From Actinomycetes bacterium (lineage in GTDB: Bacteria; Actinomycetota; Acidimicrobiia; Acidimicrobiales; RAAP-2): a stretch of DNA of 49,062 nt. A program made the position numbers and the translations under genes. Of this stretch, positions 34,366 to 43,007 are shown in pieces. Position 1 is the stretch's first letter, and every line of letters starts with the position of its first letter. Under the pieces are notes generated by a model, which did no database searches, was not told where the DNA came from, and saw only the letters and a list, made by a program, of their open reading frames with translations. The stretch lies in contig JAJZAC010000007.1 in NCBI GenBank assembly GCA_021799615.1, positions 1 to 49,062 on the forward strand, given 5' to 3'.

Positions 34366-34697
34366 ACGGTGGCGCCCACCTCGTCCTCGTCCGCGACCAC
34401 TCGGCAGCCGGCCGTCCCGGCACGGCGACGGCCCGGCCGGCCGCGGAGGCCGCCGCCGAGCACCCGGCAGGATCGGCCGGTGAGGCCCCGGCGGCGGGAT
34501 CCCAACCGGCCGCCGGATCGAGCGACCTCTACCAGCGAGCCCTGGCGGCAGCAGCACGACGTGACATCCACATCGAACGGGTCTGGCCCATGCGCAGCCC
34601 CTCGACCGGACCGGTGGAAGACTCCTCCTCCGCCCACTTCCACCCTGGTCGAACGGGAAACCCACCCGCAGGCGTATCGCCGGTCGGGGGGCTGCGG
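34366..34697 (+). other. Spacer between mraZ and rsmH with two competing readings
   Basis: The 332 bases are open in two frames. One continues in frame into rsmH and could add about 112 residues from CTG 34362, which overlaps the mraZ stop as CTGA. The other starts at GTG 34369 and ends at 34701, overlapping the rsmH ATG as ATGA; its product would be 110 residues rich in Pro, Arg and Ser. Third-position G/C is about 78-80% in both, below neighbouring genes, so neither is convincing. Mycobacterial RsmH also has an N-terminal extension, which slightly favours the first. Confidence 0.5.
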
Positions 34698-35687
34698 ATG
34701 AGCCAGGCCTTCCCCCACCAGCCGGTGATGGTCGACGAGGTGGTCGGCCTCCTCGCCCCGGTCCCGCCGGGCCTGGTCGTCGACGCCACCCTGGGCGGCG
34801 CCGGTCACGCCCGGGCGATCCTCGAGGCACACGCGCACCTGTCCGTCGTCGGGATCGACCGGGACCCGGCCGCAGTGGCGGCGGCAACGGCCGAGCTGGC
34901 GCCGTTCGGCGACCGGGCCGTCGTCCGCCGGTCGCGCTTCGACTCGCTCGACGTCGTCGTGCGCGAGGTGGCCGAGAGTACCGGGCGAGGCGCGCCGACC
35001 ATCGTGGGTGCCCTCTTCGACCTGGGCGTGAGCTCGCCACAGCTGGACGAGCCCAGCCGGGGTTTCTCCTACCGGAACGATGCCCGCCTCGACATGCGGA
35101 TGGACCCGTCCGCCGGTCCGAGCGCGGCCGACGTCGTGAACACCTTCGACGAGGACCGTCTGGTGGAGCTGTTCGCCGCCAACGGCGAAGGACGGTTCGC
35201 CCGACGCATCGCCCGGGCCATCATCGCCGCCCGGCCCATCATGACCACCGGCCAGTTGGCCGACGTGGTCCGCACGGCGATCCCGGCGGCGACGAGACGG
35301 ACGGGGGGTCACCCGGCCCGGCGCGTGTTCCAGGCCATCCGCATCGCCGTGAACGAGGAGCTCGACCAGCTGCCGCGGGCGCTCGGAGAGGCGTTGGCCC
35401 TGCTCCAGGTGGGCGGCCGCTGCGTGGTCATCTCCTACCACTCGGGTGAGGACCGGCTGGTCAAGTCGACGCTCACCTTCGCCACCACCGGTGGATGCAC
35501 CTGCCCGCCGGGCCTGCCCTGTGTCTGCGGAGCCGTGGGCGAGTTCCGGTTGGTCCGGCGGGGCTCCCTCCGCCCGGGCGAGGCCGAATTGTCCGCCAAC
35601 CGGCGAGCGGAATCGGCGCGGCTACGGGTGATCGAGCGCATCGCGGCCCCCGCGGCGCGTCCCGGTTCGGGCAGCGAGGTCGCCTGA
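34698..35687 (+). CDS. rsmH: 16S rRNA (cytosine(1402)-N4)-methyltransferase
   Basis: A 329-residue SAM-dependent enzyme that methylates C1402 in the 30S P site. Motifs include HQPVMVDEVV at the start, the SAM site DATLGGAGHARAIL, FDLGVSSPQLDEPSRGFSYR, the segment RLDMRMDP and HPARRVFQAIRIAVNEEL. ATG 34698 gives the normal bacterial start; the frame is open further upstream. A small zinc-like cluster CTCPPGLPCVCG lies near the C terminus. ftsL starts inside its stop codon (TGATG). Confidence 0.96.
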   Translation: MSQAFPHQPVMVDEVVGLLAPVPPGLVVDATLGGAGHARAILEAHAHLSVVGIDRDPAAVAAATAELAPFGDRAVVRRSRFDSLDVVVREVAESTGRGAPTIVGALFDLGVSSPQLDEPSRGFSYRNDARLDMRMDPSAGPSAADVVNTFDEDRLVELFAANGEGRFARRIARAIIAARPIMTTGQLADVVRTAIPAATRRTGGHPARRVFQAIRIAVNEELDQLPRALGEALALLQVGGRCVVISYHSGEDRLVKSTLTFATTGGCTCPPGLPCVCGAVGEFRLVRRGSLRPGEAELSANRRAESARLRVIERIAAPAARPGSGSEVA

Positions 35688-36124
35688 TGGCGCCCCCGGC
35701 ATCCCGAGGCGCAGCTACCCGGGCCGCCCCCGCACCGGCAGGGCGGTCCGGGGTCCGGCTCGACGTCGTCCGCCACCAGCGAGCCCGCCGGGTACGCCAG
35801 CGGCGGCGGCTCGCACCGGCGGTGTCCGCCCTCATGATCGCCGGCAGCCTGGTGGCGGTGGTCGTCGCCGACGGGGTGGTGGCCCAGGACCAGATCCGAC
35901 TCACCTCGATCGACCAGCAGCTGGCGACGGCGTCCGCCCAGCGCACGTCGATGCAGACGGCCATCGCCGAACAGACAGCCCCACCGGTCGTGGTCCAACG
36001 GGCGACGACGACACTGGGGATGGTCCTGGCGCCCCAGGTGACCGACCTGCCGGGAGTCTCCCTCGCCGTGCCGTTGCCGACGCCGAACACCGGGGCCACC
36101 GGCTCCCCTGCCCCGAAGCGGTGA
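35687..36124 (+). CDS. ftsL: FtsL-like division protein
   Basis: A 145-residue bitopic protein: basic cytosolic N terminus (to about 42), one membrane segment (about 45-65), then a short coiled-coil-like stretch (LTSIDQQLATASAQRTSMQT). Sequence conservation is low, as usual for FtsL, but size, topology and the place between rsmH and ftsI are diagnostic. It should form a complex with the FtsB/DivIC partner, FtsQ, FtsW and FtsI to activate septal wall synthesis. The last 40 residues are Pro/Thr-rich. ftsI overlaps the stop. Confidence 0.8.
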   Translation: MAPPASRGAATRAAPAPAGRSGVRLDVVRHQRARRVRQRRRLAPAVSALMIAGSLVAVVVADGVVAQDQIRLTSIDQQLATASAQRTSMQTAIAEQTAPPVVVQRATTTLGMVLAPQVTDLPGVSLAVPLPTPNTGATGSPAPKR

Positions 36125-38004
36125 GCTCGCCGGACCTGGTGCGGCGCCGGTCACGGGCCGTGCGCATCCTGGTGGCGGCCATCTTCGGGATGTTCACGTT
36201 GCGCCTGGTGTGGATCCAGGTCGTGGGCCACGCCGGTTACGCGCAGGCGGCCAGGGCCGAGCTCACCCGCACGATCCAGGTCCCGGCCGTGCGCGGCGGG
36301 ATCTACGACCGGAACGGTTCGATCCTGGCGATCTCGGTGATCCGCAAGACGGTGGTCGCCGACCCGTACCTGATCACGGACCCGGCGTCCGCCGCTGCCG
36401 AGCTGGCACCGATCCTCGGCACCTCGGCATCGGTGCTCCGTGGCCAGCTGACCCTGCCCAGCGGCTTCGTCTACCTGGCCCACCGGGTGTCCGACCAGGT
36501 GGCGGCGAAAGTGGCCGCACTCGGCATCAACGGCATCAACCTGATCGACGAGGCCCAGCGGGTGTCGCCCGACGGCCAGTTGGCGGCGCCGGTCGTCGGG
36601 TTCGTGGGAAGTGACGGCACCGGCCTGTCGGGCCTCGAGTACCAGTACCAGGACCTGCTCGCCGGCAAGGCCGGTTCCGAGACCTACCAGGCGGCACCGG
36701 ACGGGGTCGTCCTGTCGACCGGGAGCGGGAGCGGCGCTCCCGTCCCGGGCACCGGGCTCGAGCTGACGATCGACCAGTCGCTCCAGTACGTCGCCGAGCG
36801 GGCTCTCGGGGCCGAGATCGTGGCCGCCCACGCAACCGGCGGCACGGCCATCGTCGAAGACGTCCACACCGGGCAGATCCTGGCCATGGCGAACCTGACG
36901 GCGACCACCCCCGGGGCGGCGCCGGTCCAGGGCGGCGGCGCCGGATCGGGTGCTGCGGCGCCGTCCGTAGCGCCGTCCATGGCGCCGGTCCCGGCGGCAC
37001 AGCAGCCGGCGGCCGTAGCGCCGTCCGTGCCGTTCCTGCCGCCCGGCGTGCAGGAGGCGCCGTCGAACACGGCCGTGACCCAGGTCTACGAGCCGGGCTC
37101 GGTGTTCAAGCTGGTCACCTTCTCGGCCGCCCTCACCGACGGCCTCATCACCCCGCAGGAGAACATCTCCGTCCCACCCGACCTGCCCATGGGCCGGTAC
37201 ACCTTCCACGACGCAGAGGTCCACGGCCAGGAGACCCTGACGGCCACCCAGGTGCTGGCGCAGTCCTCCAACATCGGCACCATCGAGATCACCCAACGCC
37301 TCGGCCGGGACCGGCTGCTGGCCCAGATCGCCCACCTCGGGTTCGGGAGTCCCACGGGCCTCCGGTTTCCCGGCGAGTCCCAGGGTCTGATCCCTCCTCT
37401 CAGTGCCTGGACGCAGACCTCCATCGGCTCGACGCCGATCGGGCAGGACGACGCGGTCACGGCCCAGCAGCTCCTCGACGCCTACAACGCGGTGGCCGAC
37501 GGCGGGGTGTTCGTCGCGCCCAGCCTGGTCCGGGCCACGGTCTCGGACACGGGAGCGGTGACGCGGGTGCCACCGGGGGCCACCCACCGGGTGATCAGCG
37601 CCCCGGTCGACGCCGAGCTGGTCAAGATGTTCGAACAGGTGGTGAAGACCGGTACCGGTGTCGAGGCGGCCGTCGACGGCTACACCGTCGCCGGCAAGAC
37701 GGGGACGGCGCAGATCCCCAGCCCCACCCACCTCGGCTACATTCCCGGTGCCTTCTACGGGACGTTCGCCGGGTTCGCCCCGGCGGAGGACCCGGTGCTC
37801 TCGGCCGTGGTGGTCCTCCAACACCCCACACCCATCTACGGCGGTGCCGTGGCCGCCCCGGTGTTCTCCGAGATCATGCAGTACGCGCTGCACCACTACG
37901 GTGTTCCCACCACGACGGCGGCCACCGCCACCGTCGCTCCTGCGGCCATCGGTGGTGCGGGTAGCATCAAGGTCACCCCCGGGGTGGCCACGGAAGGACC
38001 GTGA
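36121..38004 (+). CDS. ftsI: Septal peptidoglycan transpeptidase FtsI (PBP3)
   Basis: A 627-residue class B penicillin-binding protein that crosslinks septal wall. A membrane anchor (about 13-33) is followed by the dimerisation domain (RGGIYDRNGSILA). Active-site motifs: SxxK in EPGSVFK (Ser about 327), SxN in SSNIG (about 383) and KTG in AGKTGTAQ (about 527). An Ala/Pro/Gly-rich insert of about 45 residues (about 265-312) lies just before the SxxK motif, an unusual place. The GTG start overlaps ftsL. FtsW, its polymerase partner, is encoded 2.6 kb on. Confidence 0.96.
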   Translation: MSSPDLVRRRSRAVRILVAAIFGMFTLRLVWIQVVGHAGYAQAARAELTRTIQVPAVRGGIYDRNGSILAISVIRKTVVADPYLITDPASAAAELAPILGTSASVLRGQLTLPSGFVYLAHRVSDQVAAKVAALGINGINLIDEAQRVSPDGQLAAPVVGFVGSDGTGLSGLEYQYQDLLAGKAGSETYQAAPDGVVLSTGSGSGAPVPGTGLELTIDQSLQYVAERALGAEIVAAHATGGTAIVEDVHTGQILAMANLTATTPGAAPVQGGGAGSGAAAPSVAPSMAPVPAAQQPAAVAPSVPFLPPGVQEAPSNTAVTQVYEPGSVFKLVTFSAALTDGLITPQENISVPPDLPMGRYTFHDAEVHGQETLTATQVLAQSSNIGTIEITQRLGRDRLLAQIAHLGFGSPTGLRFPGESQGLIPPLSAWTQTSIGSTPIGQDDAVTAQQLLDAYNAVADGGVFVAPSLVRATVSDTGAVTRVPPGATHRVISAPVDAELVKMFEQVVKTGTGVEAAVDGYTVAGKTGTAQIPSPTHLGYIPGAFYGTFAGFAPAEDPVLSAVVVLQHPTPIYGGAVAAPVFSEIMQYALHHYGVPTTTAATATVAPAAIGGAGSIKVTPGVATEGP

Positions 38005-38028
38005 GACAGCCTGGCGGATCCCAGACCC

Positions 38029-39507
38029 GTGCTCCTCGACCGCGCCATCGCCAAGATCGCAGCCGCCGGGATCGGAGTGTCCGGGATCGTCGGGTCCGCC
38101 GAGGGCGTCGGGGTGTCGTCGGTCACGAGCGACTCGCGTGCGGTGCAGCCCGGCGCCCTGTTCTGCTGCATCCCGGGCGCGGTCACCGACGGCCACCGGT
38201 TCGCGTCCGACGCGGTGCGGGCTGGTGCGGTCGCCCTGCTCTGCGAGCGGGAGCTCCTCGTTCCCGTCCCACAGGTGGTGGTGCCGCCGGGGAACGCTCG
38301 CCGGGCGATGGCGCAGGTTGCTGCCGAGGTCTACGGCCGGCCCGCCGAGCGGCTGGCCGTCGCCGGTGTGACCGGCACCAACGGCAAGACCTCCGTCACG
38401 CTGCTCGTCCGGTCCATGATGGAGGCGGCCGGCATCCCGACCCGGTCCATGGGGACGCTGGACGGACCCCGGACCACACCCGAGGCGCCGGTGATCCAGG
38501 AGCGCCTCGCACGCTGGGCGGACGAGGGAGCCCGTGCGGCGGTGCTCGAGGTGTCGTCGCACGCCATGACCCAGCACCGGGTGGACGGGATCGTGTTCGC
38601 CTGCGTGGCCTTCACCAACCTCAGCCACGACCACCTGGACTACCACGGGGACATGGAGGCCTACTTCGAGGCGAAGGCATCGCTGTTCACACCGGCCCGC
38701 GCCAGGTCGGCCGTGGTGGCCGTGGACGACCGGTGGGGCCTGGCCCTCGCCGACCGCCTCGACGCATCGGGGGAGCTGCCGGTGACGCGGGTGCGGATGG
38801 ATGACGCCACCGAGGTGCGGGTCGACCTGGGCGCCACCATCTATCGGTGGCGGGACCTCGAGGTCCGGTTGCGGACGACGGGAGCGTTCGGCGTGCGCAA
38901 CGCGTTGGTGGCGTCGGCCGTGGCCATGACGCTCGGTGCGACCCCCGAGGCCGTCGTGGCCGGGCTCGCCGCCGCCCCGCCCGTTCCCGGGCGCATGGAG
39001 GTGGTACCCGGCGGCGACCGGCAGGTCCTGGTCGACTTCGCCCACACGCCGGCGGCGCTGGAGGTGGTCCTGGAGACCGCCCGCCAACTGGCAGGTGGCG
39101 GCCGGGTGTGGTGCGTGTTCGGATGCGGCGGCGATCGCGACCGGGCCAAGCGCCGTCCCATGGGCGCGGTGGTGGCCCGGCTGGCCGACGTCGCCGTGGT
39201 CACGTCCGACAACCCGCGCACCGAGGACCCCGACGCCATCATCGCCGAGGTGGTGGCGGGAACGGCCGAGGCGACGGTCGGCCCCGGCGGCAGGCGTGCC
39301 CACGTGGTCGTGCAGCCGGACCGGGCTGCCGCCATCACCATGGCGGTGGCCGAGGCTCGACCGGGCGACGTCGTCGTCGTGGCCGGCAAGGGGCACGAGA
39401 CGTCGCAGGTGGTGGGGGACCGGCGGATCGAGTTCGACGACCGCCAGGTGGCCCGTGCCGCCCTGGCGGCGGTCAGCCGCCAGGGCGTCGGAGGCGAGGC
39501 CCGATGA
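38029..39507 (+). CDS. murE: UDP-MurNAc-L-Ala-D-Glu:meso-DAP ligase
   Basis: A 492-residue Mur ligase that adds the third stem residue. The ATP loop is GVTGTNGKTSVTLL (about 114). The substrate motif DNPRTEDP (about 395) is the DNPR form that selects meso-DAP instead of L-Lys, in agreement with the complete DAP pathway in this window. GTG 38029 gives the normal N terminus, 24 bases after ftsI, with no strong ribosome binding site. mraY overlaps as ATGA, so the usual intervening murF is cleanly absent. MurE itself is of ordinary length and is not a MurE-MurF fusion. Confidence 0.97.
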   Translation: MLLDRAIAKIAAAGIGVSGIVGSAEGVGVSSVTSDSRAVQPGALFCCIPGAVTDGHRFASDAVRAGAVALLCERELLVPVPQVVVPPGNARRAMAQVAAEVYGRPAERLAVAGVTGTNGKTSVTLLVRSMMEAAGIPTRSMGTLDGPRTTPEAPVIQERLARWADEGARAAVLEVSSHAMTQHRVDGIVFACVAFTNLSHDHLDYHGDMEAYFEAKASLFTPARARSAVVAVDDRWGLALADRLDASGELPVTRVRMDDATEVRVDLGATIYRWRDLEVRLRTTGAFGVRNALVASAVAMTLGATPEAVVAGLAAAPPVPGRMEVVPGGDRQVLVDFAHTPAALEVVLETARQLAGGGRVWCVFGCGGDRDRAKRRPMGAVVARLADVAVVTSDNPRTEDPDAIIAEVVAGTAEATVGPGGRRAHVVVQPDRAAAITMAVAEARPGDVVVVAGKGHETSQVVGDRRIEFDDRQVARAALAAVSRQGVGGEAR

Positions 39508-40538
39508 TCTCCCTCATGACGTCGGGGGGCATCGCCCTCATCGTCGGCGCCTTCTTCACGCCCATCCTCATCAGGTGGGTCTCGAAGCGGGGCATCGGGC
39601 AGCAGATCCGGGAAGACGGTCCCCGGGTCCACATCGCGAAGGCCGGGACTCCCACGATGGGGGGTATCGCCATCGTGGGCGCGACGATCGTGGGGTTCCT
39701 CGCCGCCCATGCCGTGCCGTCCACCGCCTTCACCCGGTCGGGCGTGCTGCTGGTGCTGGCCGTGACCGGCGCGGCCGGGATCGGGTTCGCCGACGACTGG
39801 ATCAAGGTGCGTCACCGGCGGAGCCTGGGCCTGAACAAGCGGGCCAAGCTGGGAGCGCAGGTCGGCCTGGGCGTGCTGTTCTCGGTGCTGGCCATGGAGT
39901 GGGCCCATACCTCGACGATGCTGTCCTTCACCCGCATCGATTCCTTCGGTGTCAACCTCGGCCCGGTGGTGTGGGTCGTCTGGGCCACCTTCATCATCGC
40001 TGCGTCGTCGAACGCGGTGAACCTGACCGACGGCCTCGACGGGTTGGCCGCAGGGTCGGCGACCTTCTGCTTCGTGTGCCTGGGCGTCATCGGGTACTGG
40101 CAGTTCCGCCACCCGGGCATCTACCACGTCCACGACGCCCTCGACATGGCCCTCGGCTCGGTGGCGCTCGCCGGTGCATGCCTCGGGTTCCTGTGGTGGA
40201 ACGCAGCTCCGGCCAAGATCTTCATGGGCGACACCGGGTCGCTGGCCATCGGGTCGGGCCTGGCCGCGCTGTGCCTGCTCATGGACCTGCAGCTGCTCCT
40301 GGTCATCATCGGCGGGCTGTTCGTGCTGGAGACGGTGTCGGTGGCCATGCAGGTGGTCAGCTTCCGGATGTTCCACCGGCGGATCTTCCGCATGGCACCC
40401 GTCCACCACCACTTCGAACTGGTGGGCTGGCCGGAGACGACGGTGATCGTCCGGTTCTGGATCCTGGCCGGCCTGTTCGCCGCCCTCGGCCTCGGCATCT
40501 TCTACGGCGACTACCTGTCGGTGGCGAAGGTCCCGTGA
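39504..40538 (+). CDS. mraY: Phospho-MurNAc-pentapeptide translocase
   Basis: A 344-residue integral membrane enzyme with about ten helices that makes lipid I from UDP-MurNAc-pentapeptide and undecaprenyl phosphate. Signatures: GTPTMGGIAI, FADDWIKV with the catalytic Asp pair, NAVNLTDGLDGLAAG, FMGDTGSLA and the His-rich MAPVHHHFELVGW. Length is typical for the shorter actinobacterial forms. It is joined to murE by an ATGA overlap and to the next small ORF by a GTGA overlap. Confidence 0.97.
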   Translation: MISLMTSGGIALIVGAFFTPILIRWVSKRGIGQQIREDGPRVHIAKAGTPTMGGIAIVGATIVGFLAAHAVPSTAFTRSGVLLVLAVTGAAGIGFADDWIKVRHRRSLGLNKRAKLGAQVGLGVLFSVLAMEWAHTSTMLSFTRIDSFGVNLGPVVWVVWATFIIAASSNAVNLTDGLDGLAAGSATFCFVCLGVIGYWQFRHPGIYHVHDALDMALGSVALAGACLGFLWWNAAPAKIFMGDTGSLAIGSGLAALCLLMDLQLLLVIIGGLFVLETVSVAMQVVSFRMFHRRIFRMAPVHHHFELVGWPETTVIVRFWILAGLFAALGLGIFYGDYLSVAKVP

Positions 40539-40615
40539 CGACCGTCGTGCCAGCGACTGCCGTCGACGCGCCGGCGTCCACCACACGGACCGTGTGCTGG
40601 AGGAAGCTGTGGTGA
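40535..40615 (+). CDS. Possible 26-residue micro-ORF in the murD position
   Basis: GTG 40535 overlaps the mraY stop (GTGA) and the TGA at 40613-40615 overlaps the ftsW ATG (TGATG). The 26 codons (opening VTTVVPATAVDAP, ending VCWRKLW) therefore fill the whole mraY-ftsW gap with coupled junctions on both sides. murD is normally at this place. The ORF could be a remnant of murD, a coupling peptide, or coincidence; GGAGGAAG at 40599-40606 inside it serves ftsW. No homology is claimed. Confidence 0.3.
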   Translation: MTTVVPATAVDAPASTTRTVCWRKLW

Positions 40616-41871
40616 TGCGCACCGCCGCTCCCCGCCGCCAGACGGCTCCGGCAGGCGCCCGCCGGAAGCGCCCCCCGCGCCCCGACTCGGGGGCGCGCCC
40701 GCCCTCGGCCGCCGTCGGTCAGCGGTCCGGTCCCGCCGCGTTCCTCGCCGGGGTCGACCCGGGCAGTGGCGTGCGGTGGCTGGTGGTCGCGCTGTGCGTC
40801 GCCGGGGTGGTCATGGTCGGCTCGGCCTCCCCGGTGATCTCCAGCGGCCTGTACGGCTCGCCCTGGTACATCTTCGAACGGGAGCTGCTCTGGATGGTCC
40901 TCGGTGCCGTGGCCTTCGTGGTCTGCGCCCGGATCGACCTGCGTTTCTGGCGCGCGTTTCGGGTCTGGTTCCTGGTGGGGACGACGGTGCTGCTCGTCGT
41001 GGTCCTCATGCCGCACATCGGGGTGACGGCCGGAGGGTCGAGCCGCTGGTTCGGCTTCGGCATGTTCCGCGTCCAGCCGTCCGAGATGATGAAGCTGGCA
41101 CTCATCTTCTACTGCGCCGATCTCATCGCCCGCCGGGCGGATCAGGCCCACGAGGCCAAGCGGGTGCTGGTCCCGGTGCTGGTGGTGGTGGCCGCGTCGT
41201 CCTTCCTCATCCTCGAGCAGCCCGACATGGGCACGGCGCTCGTCGTCGCCTGCATCGCCTTCGGCATGCTCTTCCTCGGCGGCGTGCCCATGCGGCTGCT
41301 GGCCAAGACGCTCGGCGGGTTCACCGTCCTGGCCCTCGTCGTGGGTATGTCCCAGCGCTACCGCCGCGACCGGCTGCTGTCGTTCATCAACCCCGGGGCG
41401 CACCGATCGGGTGCCGGCTACCAGGTGTGGCAGTCGCTCGTCGGGCTGGGCTCCGGCCATCTCGTCGGCCTGGGCCTGGGTGGCGGCCGGCAGAAATGGG
41501 GGATCCTGCCCAATGCCCACACCGACTTCATCTTCTCCGTGGTCGGCGAGGAGCTCGGGCTGGTGGGCGCCGTCCTCCTCCTCGGGATGTTCGCGGCACT
41601 GGCCTGGTTCGGCGTGCGGATCGCCGCCGAGCAGAAGGACCGCTTCGCCGGCCTGGTGGCCATCGGGATCGTCACGTGGATCACCGCCCAGGCGGTCATC
41701 AACATCGGGGCGGTCATCGGCGTGCTGCCGGTCACCGGGATCCCCCTCCCGTTCGTCTCCTTCGGCGGGTCGTCCCTGGTGATCAACCTGGCGGCGATGG
41801 GCGTCCTGGTGAACGTGGCATCCCGCCGCCGGCGGCTCCGGGCCGTGCCCGGCGGCCGGCCGCGGTCGTGA
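40615..41871 (+). CDS. ftsW: Septal peptidoglycan polymerase FtsW
   Basis: A 418-residue SEDS-family glycosyltransferase with about ten membrane segments. SEDS motifs are present: GGSSRWFGFG, the catalytic-Asp region EQPDMGTALV, GAGYQVWQSLVGLGSG, NAHTDFIFSVVGEELG and the C-terminal PLPFVSFGGSS. The N-terminal 50 residues are basic and Pro/Ala-rich. ATG 40615 has GGAGGAAG eight bases upstream, which decides against GTG 40594. It polymerises lipid II at the septum with FtsI. Confidence 0.96.
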   Translation: MRTAAPRRQTAPAGARRKRPPRPDSGARPPSAAVGQRSGPAAFLAGVDPGSGVRWLVVALCVAGVVMVGSASPVISSGLYGSPWYIFERELLWMVLGAVAFVVCARIDLRFWRAFRVWFLVGTTVLLVVVLMPHIGVTAGGSSRWFGFGMFRVQPSEMMKLALIFYCADLIARRADQAHEAKRVLVPVLVVVAASSFLILEQPDMGTALVVACIAFGMLFLGGVPMRLLAKTLGGFTVLALVVGMSQRYRRDRLLSFINPGAHRSGAGYQVWQSLVGLGSGHLVGLGLGGGRQKWGILPNAHTDFIFSVVGEELGLVGAVLLLGMFAALAWFGVRIAAEQKDRFAGLVAIGIVTWITAQAVINIGAVIGVLPVTGIPLPFVSFGGSSLVINLAAMGVLVNVASRRRRLRAVPGGRPRS

Positions 41872-43007
41872 GCGAGCGACGTTTCGCCCTGGTGGCGGGG
41901 GGCGGTACCGCCGGCCACCTGCAGCCGGCGCTGGCCGTGGCCGACGCGCTGGTGGCACGCGGCCATCGGCCGTCGACCATCGAGTTCGTCGGTTCCCGGC
42001 GGGGGCAGGACCGCCGCGTGCTGGCCGGGCGGCCCTACCCGTTCACCCTCCTCCCCGGCCGGGGAGTCCAACGCAGCCTGACCCCCCGGGCCCTGGCGCG
42101 CAACGCCGGCGCCCTGGCCGGGATCGTGTGGGCGACCGTGCGCGCCGTCGTCGTCGTCGCCAGCCGTCGGCCGTCCGTGGTGGTCTCGGTGGGCGGGTAC
42201 GCGGCGGTGCCGGCCTCGGTCGCCGCTGTCCTGCTCCGGGTGCCCCTGGTGCTGGTCAACGTCGACGCGGTCCCCGGCGCTGCCAACCGCCTGCTCGGGC
42301 GGTTCGCCCGGGCGGCCGCCGTCGGATGGGAGGGGACACCGCTCCCGAGGGGCGTGGTCACCGGCACGCCCGTGCGGCCCGCCATCCTCGGTGTGGACCG
42401 TAGTGCCGACGGCCGGGTCGCGGCCCGTCGGGCGTTGGGCCTGCCGGCGTCGGGCGCGGTGGTGGCCGCGTTCGGGGGCTCGCTCGGGGCACGGTCGATC
42501 AACCAGGCCGTGGTCTCGCTGGCCACCAGGTGGGACGGTCGCGACGGCCCGTGCATCTACCACGTCGTGGGTCGGCGAGACTTCGCCGCATCGCCACCCC
42601 ACCCCCGGCCGGGCTACCTACCGGTGGCGTACGAGGAACGGATGGAGCTCGTCTACGCGGCCGCCGACGTCGTGGTGTGCCGAGCCGGCGCGATGACGGT
42701 GGCGGAGCTCGCCGTGGCCGGCGTGCCGGCCGTCCTCGTGCCCCTGCCCGGCGCGCCGGGCGACCACCAGACGGCCAACGCCCGGGTGCTGGAACGTGCC
42801 GGCGCCGCCGTCGTCGTGCCCGACCGATCGTGCACGGCCGAGGAGCTCGATCGGATCCTCGCCGAGTTGATCGGCGACCCGGGCCGTCTGGCGGCCATGG
42901 GTGCCGCCGCCCGATCCGTGGGGAGGCCCGACGCGGCGGATGCGGGCGCCCAGGTGGTCGAGCGTTTCGCCCGTCCGGATCGCGCGCACGGGGTGGCCGC
43001 GGCGTGA
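41868..43007 (+). CDS. murG: Undecaprenyl-PP-MurNAc-pentapeptide GlcNAc transferase
   Basis: A 379-residue GT-B enzyme that turns lipid I into lipid II at the inner face of the membrane. The N-terminal loop is GGGTAGHLQPALA; the UDP-GlcNAc half has GGSLGARSIN, CRAGAMTVAELAVAG and the GDHQTANA segment. The usual HEQN motif in the acceptor domain is replaced by VNVD (130-133), although the following VPGAANRLL matches. The GTG start overlaps the ftsW stop. The replacement may be lineage-specific; donor-site conservation argues that the enzyme is active. Confidence 0.94.
   Translation: MSERRFALVAGGGTAGHLQPALAVADALVARGHRPSTIEFVGSRRGQDRRVLAGRPYPFTLLPGRGVQRSLTPRALARNAGALAGIVWATVRAVVVVASRRPSVVVSVGGYAAVPASVAAVLLRVPLVLVNVDAVPGAANRLLGRFARAAAVGWEGTPLPRGVVTGTPVRPAILGVDRSADGRVAARRALGLPASGAVVAAFGGSLGARSINQAVVSLATRWDGRDGPCIYHVVGRRDFAASPPHPRPGYLPVAYEERMELVYAAADVVVCRAGAMTVAELAVAGVPAVLVPLPGAPGDHQTANARVLERAGAAVVVPDRSCTAEELDRILAELIGDPGRLAAMGAAARSVGRPDAADAGAQVVERFARPDRAHGVAAA

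Noticed and set aside
36151-39396. Minus-strand open frame of about 1,080 codons opposite ftsI and murE
   Set aside because: Shadow of two well-supported genes; composition is His/Arg/Gly-rich with no family features.
38029-39507. MurE-MurF fusion that would explain the missing murF
   Set aside because: The protein is 492 residues with one ATP loop and one DNPR motif, the size of MurE alone.
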